A program made the translations under genes and the position numbers. This document shows, in pieces, positions 58,430 through 64,000 of a stretch of 64,000 nt of DNA (position 1 is its first letter; every line of letters starts with the position of its first letter). The DNA comes from CAYOHG01 sp964465125 (GTDB taxonomy: Bacteria; Planctomycetota; Phycisphaerae; UBA1845; Fen-1342): assembly GCA_964465125.1 (NCBI GenBank), contig CAYXIO010000018.1, positions 1 through 64,000 on the forward strand. The letters run 5' to 3'. A model generated the notes under the pieces. It saw only the letters and a list, made by a program, of their open reading frames with translations. It made no database searches and was not told the origin of the DNA.

Positions 58430-59422
58430 CTAACCGATCGTCACGCGGTTGCGCCCGTTGCTCTTGCTCTGGTACAGCAGCCCGTCGGCCCGCGTGAACA
58501 GCGTGTGGCCGTCGTCTTCCGGGCGTGCGACCGTCGCCCCGATCGAAATCGTGACACGGAGCGTCTTGTCGTCATGGTCGAGCCAGGAGTGCTCGACCAT
58601 CATGCGCAGCCGCTCGGCGATGTCCGTAATCTTGTCGACGCTGTTGTGGCCGGTCAGCAGGGCGAATTCCTCGCCGCCCCAGCGGGCCACCACGTCGTAG
58701 GAGCGGCATCCGTGCATGAGCGAACGCGCTACGACCTTGAGCACCTCGTCGCCGGCTTCGTGGCCGAACTCGTCGTTGACGCGCTTGAAATGGTCGACGT
58801 CGCACATCGCCAGACCGAAAGCCATTCCCGTGCGGCGCAGCTCGGCCAGGCGGTTCTCGAGCTCGTTCTCGAAGTAGCGTCGGTTCGGGATTCCCGTCAG
58901 CGCGTCCCGGAAGGCGGCCGCCTCCAGCGATTGAATGCGGTCGATCGCGGCAACCGACTCGCTGATGTCGCTGAAGGTCTCGAACGCGCCGATGATCTGC
59001 CCCTGCGTGTCGCGGATCGCCATGCCGAACACGTGCACCGGCAGGCGGTGCCCATCCTTGTGGTGCATGACGACGTTGTCCGAGCGCGGCTTCCCGTCGA
59101 CCATCACGGCCGCCAGCGGGCAGCCCGAGCTGCACAGGCAGTGGCCGCGCGCGTCGACGTGCCGGAGCAGTTTGTCCGCGCAGCAGCGGCCCAGTGCCTC
59201 CCGGGCCGTGAACCCGCTGATCTTCTCCGCCCCTTTCGACCAGTAGCGGATGCGGCGGCTGCGGTCGAGGATGTAGACGCCATCCTCGAGGCGGTCGAGC
59301 ACCGCCCAGTGAAATCCGAAGACGGCGTCCTCCAGAAACTCGTCCAGACCAGCCAACTGGGCGGCCTCGCGCACCGATTCAGGCAAGTTCTCGGTCATCT
59401 CAAGCGTAGAAGGCATGTCCAT
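58430..59422 (-). CDS. PAS-GGDEF diguanylate cyclase
   Basis: A 330-residue cytoplasmic enzyme making cyclic di-GMP. A PAS domain spans about residues 35-165 (LDRLEDGVYILDRSRRIRYWSKGAEKISGFTAREALG), and a GGDEF domain spans about 166-330, with GGEEF at 249-253. An RxxD autoinhibitory I-site (Arg240-Asp243) sits five residues before it. DALTGIPNRRYFE and FKRVNDEFGHEAGDEVL are intact, so it should be active. Five Cys lie in the PAS region (80, 81, 95, 97, 101; GHCLCSSGCPL), which could bind a metal or sense redox state. The start at 59422 has a G-rich sequence (GGGGAA) upstream. No transmembrane segment is present. Confidence 0.95.
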   Translation of the reverse strand: MDMPSTLEMTENLPESVREAAQLAGLDEFLEDAVFGFHWAVLDRLEDGVYILDRSRRIRYWSKGAEKISGFTAREALGRCCADKLLRHVDARGHCLCSSGCPLAAVMVDGKPRSDNVVMHHKDGHRLPVHVFGMAIRDTQGQIIGAFETFSDISESVAAIDRIQSLEAAAFRDALTGIPNRRYFENELENRLAELRRTGMAFGLAMCDVDHFKRVNDEFGHEAGDEVLKVVARSLMHGCRSYDVVARWGGEEFALLTGHNSVDKITDIAERLRMMVEHSWLDHDDKTLRVTISIGATVARPEDDGHTLFTRADGLLYQSKSNGRNRVTIG

Positions 59423-59676
59423 GGCATTCCCCGGACGGGCGGGCTCCGCAATCCGAAGCCGGAACGCGCCGGGCGAAAGCCGGCGACCGGACGATTCGGA
59501 ATCCCCGAGCCGATATCGGCGGGCCAGCGGCGCGACTTTGGTTCCGCCGCCCGGCCCGCGCGCCAAAACGGGCGCTCCGCGGCTTGCGGCGGACCGGCGG
59601 GACTTCAGCATCCGCTAAGCACGCAGCCTGGTCGAGTTTTTGAGCGCGCGGGGAGGGAGAGCAGGGTCGGGAAGTG

Positions 59677-60156
59677 TCACGGGCGAAGGGCGATGATGAC
59701 TTCGCGCTCGGCCCGGCTCAGCAGGTAGAGCACGAGCGCGATCGACGTCGCCAGCCAGTAGTCGCGCGGGGCGATCCACCACCAGGCATGCCGGTGCCAG
59801 GCGATGTGCTCGGGGCGGAATCGCCGCAGCCCGAAGTGCGGGTTCAGAACAAACCAGGCGAAGTCTTCGAGCACCCAGAAGAAGAGAATGAACGCGACGG
59901 CGCGCAGTTGTCCGTTGGTCGTCCAGGGGAGCCCGAAAGCGAAAGGCAAGTGCGCGACGATCGCGAGGAAGATGAGAATCCAGAGGTGATAGCCGGTCAG
60001 CGGCCGGCCTGGAAAGAGCCGGTTGTACCAATTCAGCTTCAGCCGCCAGGTCGGCAGGTTCGACGCCCACCCGTGCGGACCTTCGATCTGGATCTCCATC
60101 AGCGCAAAGCAGACCGCGGCGGCCGCGACGCCGATGAAGAAAAGAACATGTTCCAT
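59677..60156 (-). CDS. conserved four-helix membrane protein
   Basis: A 159-residue membrane protein with about four hydrophobic helices (VLFFIGVAAAAVCFALM; YHLWILIFLAIVAHLPFAF; AVAFILFFWVLEDFAWFVL; YWLATSIALVLYLL). Distinctive conserved-looking loops are EIQIEGPHGWASNLPTWRLKLNW and FRPEHIAWHRHAWWWIAPRDYW, rich in Trp and His. I recall similar proteins in other bacteria but cannot name a family or function. The start codon lies 10 bp below a TGATATAGT extended -10 box. Confidence 0.72.
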   Translation of the reverse strand: MEHVLFFIGVAAAAVCFALMEIQIEGPHGWASNLPTWRLKLNWYNRLFPGRPLTGYHLWILIFLAIVAHLPFAFGLPWTTNGQLRAVAFILFFWVLEDFAWFVLNPHFGLRRFRPEHIAWHRHAWWWIAPRDYWLATSIALVLYLLSRAEREVIIALRP

Positions 60157-60165
60157 GATCGCCTC

Positions 60166-60174
60166 ACTATATCA
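60166..60174 (-). promoter_or_regulatory. extended -10 box close to the membrane-protein start
   Basis: TGATATAGT on the minus strand is a TGn extended -10 (TATAGT matches 5 of 6). It lies 9 bp before the start codon, implying a very short or absent 5' leader. No obvious -35. Confidence 0.35.
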
Positions 60175-60341
60175 CTTTCGGCGGGTGGAGGCACCGGACT
60201 TTGCCTCGGGCGAAGGCCCTGAAGGAAGCCTTGGCCGACGAGGCGCATTGGCCTTGCGAGCGGGCGGCTCGCGCCGTAGGCTGCGAAAGGAAGGAGGCAC
60301 ACCGCCGGCGCTCCCCCCGCCGCGCAGCCGCTCGAATCGCC

Positions 60342-61376
60342 ATGAATACGGATTCGGAACCCAGCCCGCACATCCGATCCGCCGCCGGACACACCCCGCC
60401 GCGGCGCCTGCGAGCGCTCAGCCTCGCGGAGGTGCTCGTCGTGCTGGGGATCATCGCCTTGCTGGTGGCGATCAGCCTGCCGCCGCTGCAACTGGCAAGG
60501 CGTCAGGCCATGCGCACGCAGTGCGCGGTCCAACTGCAGCAGCTCGGCGCCGCGGCCGAGCAGGCCCGCACGCAGTTCGCGTTCTATCCATATTGGGACG
60601 ACGACGGGTTTCCCGTCCGGTTCACCTGGGTCGACGTGCTTGTGCAACTGCGTCTGATCGGCGGCCGACAACACACCTCCGCGAGCGCGCCGGACGACGG
60701 GCGGCCCGTCGACATTCTTGCCGGAGGCCCGATCGCCAACCGCCTGGCGTATTGTCCGGCCGATGAGCTGCCCGATCCGCTCAACTCGATCCGCTACAAG
60801 GACCTGATCTACCCTCGCACGCATCAGCGCGGCGGAATCGATTACAGCTACGGAATTGGGGCCCCGCTTTCGGCCGGCGGCTGGGCCTGGCGCGCGGGCG
60901 AATCCCGCGAGGACGCCGATCCCCTGCCGCGCCGCTTCCAGGGCCACGAGCGCAACACCTCCAATCGCGTGCTGGCGGGCGACGCGTACGCCTCGGTGAT
61001 CTACAACCTCAGCGGCTTCGCGCTCAGTTCCGCCATCTGGAATGAACGCACGCAATACGACAATACCGTCGCCTGGGCGCGGCACCGCATCGGCAGCGGC
61101 GCGCCAACCGCTAATCTGGCTTTTCAGGATGGGCACGTGGCGGCCGTGACGTTCGATCGCGCCCATCCGGAAGCCTTCAACACCAGCCAGCAGTTCGTCT
61201 GGCAACCCGGCGAGGAGATCGACCTCACGCCCGCCTCGCGCATCGACGGCAACTACTACCCCCACGAAACCCCGCCGAGCATCCTGACCCGTCCGCCCGG
61301 CGATGTGTTTCCGAACGAGCTGTTGCCCGCCTGGTACACCGCCAACAACGCCTGGACGTTGATCAGCCATAAGTGA
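60342..61376 (+). CDS. prepilin-type N-terminal cleavage/methylation protein
   Basis: A 344-residue pseudopilin-like protein. After a 27-residue basic leader, LRALSLAEVLVVLGIIALLVAISLPPLQLARRQAMRTQCAVQLQQLG forms the type IV pilin helix, with the +5 Glu in LSLAE. The residue before the cleavage site is Ala rather than Gly. The large exported domain ends with ANLAFQDGHVAAV, similar to the planctomycete-specific H-X9-DG type pseudopilins, although the spacing to the preceding His is longer. Likely assembled or processed by a type II secretion/prepilin peptidase system. The Met at 60342 is chosen because the upstream frame is Arg/Ala-rich. Confidence 0.88.
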   Translation: MNTDSEPSPHIRSAAGHTPPRRLRALSLAEVLVVLGIIALLVAISLPPLQLARRQAMRTQCAVQLQQLGAAAEQARTQFAFYPYWDDDGFPVRFTWVDVLVQLRLIGGRQHTSASAPDDGRPVDILAGGPIANRLAYCPADELPDPLNSIRYKDLIYPRTHQRGGIDYSYGIGAPLSAGGWAWRAGESREDADPLPRRFQGHERNTSNRVLAGDAYASVIYNLSGFALSSAIWNERTQYDNTVAWARHRIGSGAPTANLAFQDGHVAAVTFDRAHPEAFNTSQQFVWQPGEEIDLTPASRIDGNYYPHETPPSILTRPPGDVFPNELLPAWYTANNAWTLISHK

Positions 61377-61457
61377 TCGTTTCGAATGTGCACGGTCGCG
61401 ACCCGGCGACGAGTTCGCCGACGGTATGGCCGCTGTTCACGCATGGAGCCTGACCGC

Positions 61458-62276
61458 ATGACCTCCTCCGCGTCGCCTGCGAACGACACGCACTCCGCCC
61501 CGCGCCTGCATCTGGAAACCAGCAACGCGCTGCAATTCGGCCTGTTGCTGGACATGGCGCTGCGCCTGCTGGTGTGGGGATTCGCCCTGGCCTTCACGCT
61601 GCATTTCGCCGCACGCGAGAGCATGTTCGCACGCTGGGCGCGATTCGACCTCACGCAGCCGGAGCGGGCCCTTATGCTGGCGCGCGAGCTGGGCCTGCTC
61701 GTCCTGGTGTTCAATGTCGCGTATCTGCTGGCCCTGGTCGTTTTGCGGGTGCCCATTCCATCGCCGCGCCCGGGCCGTCGGCCGCTGCCGCGGCCCTGGT
61801 TCGATCGCGATATCTGGTGCGCCGGGGCGTTGGGCGCGCTGGCCCGGGCGCGCTACCAGCCCATCTTCCCAGCCTTTCTGGTTCCGCAGCTCGCCGGCAT
61901 CCAGCCGTTCCGCTGGCTGCTCGGGCTCCAGTTCGGGCCGCGCACGCAGTCGTCGTTCTGGAGCGAGCCGGCCATGCTCGATCCGGCCCAGGTCCGCATC
62001 GGCCGCAACGTCGGCGTCGGACACGGGACCACCATCGCCGCCCACCTGGTTGCACGCGATTGGGTCGAGTTCGCGCCCGTGACGATCGAGGACGACGTGC
62101 TGATCGGCGGTCACTGCGTGGTCGCCGGCGGCGTCCACGTCCGCCGCGGCGCCGTCATCGGCATCGGCTCCTACCTGAAGCCCGGGACGGTAGTGGGCGC
62201 AAACGAGTTCTGGGCCGGTGTGCCTGCCAGGAAAATCAAGCAGCTTCCCCCGGTCGGGCAGCGCGATCAGGATTGA
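61458..62276 (+). CDS. hexapeptide-repeat acyltransferase with two N-terminal membrane helices
   Basis: A 272-residue protein. Two hydrophobic segments (ALRLLVWGFALAFTLHFAA, LGLLVLVFNVAYLLALVVL) anchor it. The C-terminal left-handed beta-helix shows the isoleucine/valine-patch pattern: AQVRIGRNVGVGHGTTIAAHL, VTIEDDVLIGGHCVVAGGVHVRRGAVIGIGSYLKPGTVVGANEFWAGVPARKIKQL, with the terminal G-x-P-A-K/R seen in many acetyltransferases. It likely acylates a sugar or lipid at the membrane. The ATG at 61458 has GGAG nine bases upstream; an earlier ATG at 61443 is possible. It is near the prepilin gene but probably separate. Confidence 0.86.
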   Translation: MTSSASPANDTHSAPRLHLETSNALQFGLLLDMALRLLVWGFALAFTLHFAARESMFARWARFDLTQPERALMLARELGLLVLVFNVAYLLALVVLRVPIPSPRPGRRPLPRPWFDRDIWCAGALGALARARYQPIFPAFLVPQLAGIQPFRWLLGLQFGPRTQSSFWSEPAMLDPAQVRIGRNVGVGHGTTIAAHLVARDWVEFAPVTIEDDVLIGGHCVVAGGVHVRRGAVIGIGSYLKPGTVVGANEFWAGVPARKIKQLPPVGQRDQD

Positions 62277-62437
62277 CCCCTGCCGGCGGCCGAAGCGTGA
62301 AATCCGAATTGCAGCGCGGGAAACGGATGGGCCGGCCGCCAGGAAAGGGGCATGATCCCGTGTGTCTGTGGAAGCGGCCGCGCGTCCCCGTTGCCTGAAA
62401 AGGGAAGGGCTGGGGCACGCAGGCAGGAGGCTCAACC

Positions 62438-63511
62438 GTGCGCGCACCCTCCGTCTGTCCGTCGAATTCGCGTCGCTGGGATGCCCTTCGAAACCGCCGG
62501 TCGTCCGGCGGCGGCGCATTCGTCTATGGCGTGATCACCACCGGCGTCTACTGCCGGCCGACCTGCCCGTCGCGCGTTCCGCTGCGACGGAACGTGCGTT
62601 TCTTCGACTCGCCGGCCGAAGCGGAGCGCTGCGGCTTCCGCGCCTGCCGTCGCTGCCGGCCGGACGTGCGCGAGGACTCGCCGCGCGCGGCGCTGGTGGC
62701 TCGGGTCCGAGCGCTGATCGACGCGTCGCCGGTGGCTCCGCCGCTGGCCGAGCTTGCCCGCGAGACCGGACTGAGCCGCTACCACCTGCAACGCGTCTTC
62801 AAACGCGCGCTGGGACTGACACCCAAGCGGTATGACCTCGCGCGTCGGACCCAGCGGTTTCGGGACGAGCTTCGCAAGGAGAAGACCGTGACGCGAGCGA
62901 TCTACCGGGCCGGATATGGTTCCAGCCAGCGCGCCTATGCCGGCGCGCGGCAGCGTTTGGGCATGACGCCGCGCGCGTATCAGCGCGGCGGCGAGGGAGC
63001 GACCATCGGTTACGCCACGCTGCGGACCGAGCTGGGAGCGGTGCTGGTCGCCGCGACGCGCGCCGGCGTGTGCGCGATCGAGCTCGCCGACGATCCCGGC
63101 GAGCTGGTTCGTCGGTTGGCGGAGATATTCCCGCGCGCGACGCGCGTCGCGGACGACCCGCGCGCGCAAAAGTACGCCGCGCAACTTGCTGAATTCGTGC
63201 GAAGTCCGCGCCGGCCGCCCACGTTGCCGCTGGAGCTGCACGGAAGTGAGTTCCAGATTCGCGTGTGGGAGGCCCTGTGCCGCATTCGGCCTGGAAAAAC
63301 CGCAACGTATCAGCAGATTGCCCGGGCCATCGGCGCGCCGAAGGCCGCGCGGGCGATCGGCCGCGCGTGTGCCGGGAATCGGCTCGCGCTGGCCGTGCCC
63401 TGCCACCGCGTCGTGCGCGGCGACGGGTCGATCGGCGGATACCGTTGGGGCACGCAGCGCAAGCGCGAGCTGCTTCGCCGAGAGGCGGAGTCGCACGCGG
63501 CGCGGGAGTGA
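62438..63511 (+). CDS. ada: bifunctional Ada DNA methyltransferase/regulator
   Basis: A 357-residue Ada protein repairing methyl phosphotriesters and O6-methylguanine and activating the adaptive response. The N-terminal zinc domain has Cys39 (methyl-accepting), Cys43, Cys70 and Cys73 (GVYCRPTCPSR, CGFRACRRC). Next is an AraC-type HTH (LAELARETGLSRYHLQRVFKRALG, AIYRAGYGSSQRAYAGARQRLGMTP). The C-terminal Ogt domain has IRPGKTATYQQIARAIG and AVPCHRVVRGDG (Cys322). All parts are intact. The GTG at 62438 follows AGGAGG. It is followed by a convergent acetyltransferase gene. Confidence 0.96.
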   Translation: MRAPSVCPSNSRRWDALRNRRSSGGGAFVYGVITTGVYCRPTCPSRVPLRRNVRFFDSPAEAERCGFRACRRCRPDVREDSPRAALVARVRALIDASPVAPPLAELARETGLSRYHLQRVFKRALGLTPKRYDLARRTQRFRDELRKEKTVTRAIYRAGYGSSQRAYAGARQRLGMTPRAYQRGGEGATIGYATLRTELGAVLVAATRAGVCAIELADDPGELVRRLAEIFPRATRVADDPRAQKYAAQLAEFVRSPRRPPTLPLELHGSEFQIRVWEALCRIRPGKTATYQQIARAIGAPKAARAIGRACAGNRLALAVPCHRVVRGDGSIGGYRWGTQRKRELLRREAESHAARE

Positions 63512-63527
63512 ACACCGGCGCCGCGGC

Positions 63528-64000
63528 TCAGGCGAGCCTCAGAATGGCTTCGTCGATTTCCTGTCCGCGCGCCTCGGCGAACGAGCGCTCGTAGCCGAGC
63601 AGCGCGAATCCGCACTTCTCGAGCACGCGAATCGAAGCGAGATTGTCGCGGGCGGCGCGCCCAATCAGCGGCCGAGTCGAGTCCTCCCGAAGAAAGAGCC
63701 GCAGCGCCGCGCTGGCGATTCCGCGGCCCCAGTACGGCCGGCCCAGCCAATACGTGACCTCGCGCGTCTCCTCCGGAAAGGGCGCCAGCGGCGGCCGCAC
63801 AAAGCTCGCCACGTGGCCGACGATCTGCGCGGCGGAGCCGTTCGACTCGAGCAGGATGGTTCTGGCCACAATGCGCGGGTCGGCCAGAATCTGAATCCAG
63901 CGCGCTTCGAAGGCCGCCCGCGCCGGCGGAGTCTTCGCCGTGAAGCCGGACATCTGGTACCCTTCCGGATCGAGCTGATGCCCAAAGAACGCCGCGATGT
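63528..64000 (-). CDS. GNAT family N-acetyltransferase, 5' end outside the window
   Basis: An acetyltransferase truncated by the window edge. The frame continues in phase from the internal Met (63953) to base 64000 and beyond, reading upstream IAAFFGHQLDPEGYQMSGFT, a typical GNAT N-terminus, so the true start lies outside. The body has IVGHVASFVRPP, EVTYWLGRPYWGRGIASAALRLFL (acetyl-CoA loop R-G-x-G-x-A) and IGRAARDNLASIRVLEKCGFALLGYER, a RimJ-like C-terminus. Substrate unknown. Confidence 0.88.
   Translation of the reverse strand, partial: IAAFFGHQLDPEGYQMSGFTAKTPPARAAFEARWIQILADPRIVARTILLESNGSAAQIVGHVASFVRPPLAPFPEETREVTYWLGRPYWGRGIASAALRLFLREDSTRPLIGRAARDNLASIRVLEKCGFALLGYERSFAEARGQEIDEAILRLA

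Noticed and set aside
59423..59676. Possible c-di-GMP riboswitch upstream of the diguanylate cyclase
   Set aside because: Short GC inverted pieces exist, but I could not match the conserved GEMM core sequence or its two-stem layout.
62352..62437. A short frame starting MIPCVCGSGR, resembling a SEC-C zinc motif
   Set aside because: It has no ribosome site, runs out of frame into ada, and lacks the second half of the SEC-C motif.

Overview
The window looks like a chromosomal segment from a GC-rich member of the Planctomycetota. I infer this from gene families rather than from any rRNA. They include a DUF1570-type gluzincin with the HEAAH motif, a dockerin-tailed Asp-box protein, a prepilin-type protein ending in an AN-L-F-DGH-like motif, lipoprotein sulfatase-like enzymes, a GH106 rhamnosidase and many small Cys-anchored lipoproteins. 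About 57 protein genes, one tRNA-Ser(GCT) and one transposase pseudogene are supported. I saw no CRISPR array, rRNA, prophage or intact insertion sequence.

Layout. 1-4.5 kb: a truncated Gfo/Idh/MocA oxidoreductase and two exported proteins. 4.5-7.1 kb: an overlapping ECF sigma / anti-sigma / exported coiled-coil operon (minus). 7.3-15.6 kb: homogentisate dioxygenase-like protein, acetyltransferase, MoxR ATPase, amidohydrolase, sulfatase-TPR lipoprotein and tRNA thiouridylase MnmA. 15.6-16.6 kb: a broken REP-associated transposase between inverted copies of a 32-bp palindrome, then tRNA-Ser. 16.6-20 kb: GH106 rhamnosidase with a candidate operator. 20.5-23.5 kb: an acetyltransferase, GT4 glycosyltransferase and FemAB-like glycan cluster. 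23.5-30.7 kb: cyclophilin, a catalytically degraded PGDH-like protein, pepQ-accB-accC and a second sulfatase-like lipoprotein. 30.9-32.7 kb: a small lipoprotein, a TIM-barrel isomerase and an HTH-EIIA fusion.

32.8-38.1 kb (minus) is the most interesting block. It holds an LpxL-like acyltransferase, two hot-dog dehydratases, an oversized acyl carrier protein, a KAS-fold protein that kept its Cys but lost both catalytic His, and a complete KAS. Together they look like a dedicated acyl-chain builder with an attached acyl-transfer step, similar in composition to aryl-polyene or other type II PKS/FAS-like loci but lacking a ketoreductase.

38.2-42.6 kb: hypothetical, VanZ, ParA and molybdate modAB without modC. 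42.8-50.5 kb: MBOAT, GT4, leucyl aminopeptidase, FolE, a lipoprotein and HflX. 50.5-55.3 kb: a Cys-nucleophile hydrolase lipoprotein, two exported proteins, TsaE and ThiL. 55.4-64 kb: DUF1570 protease, CPBP protease, sulfotransferase-like protein, PAS-GGDEF cyclase, membrane protein, prepilin-like protein, hexapeptide acyltransferase, Ada and an acetyltransferase cut by the window end.

Functions come from motif reading only; starts were chosen by Shine-Dalgarno spacing, signal peptides and overlap with neighbours.
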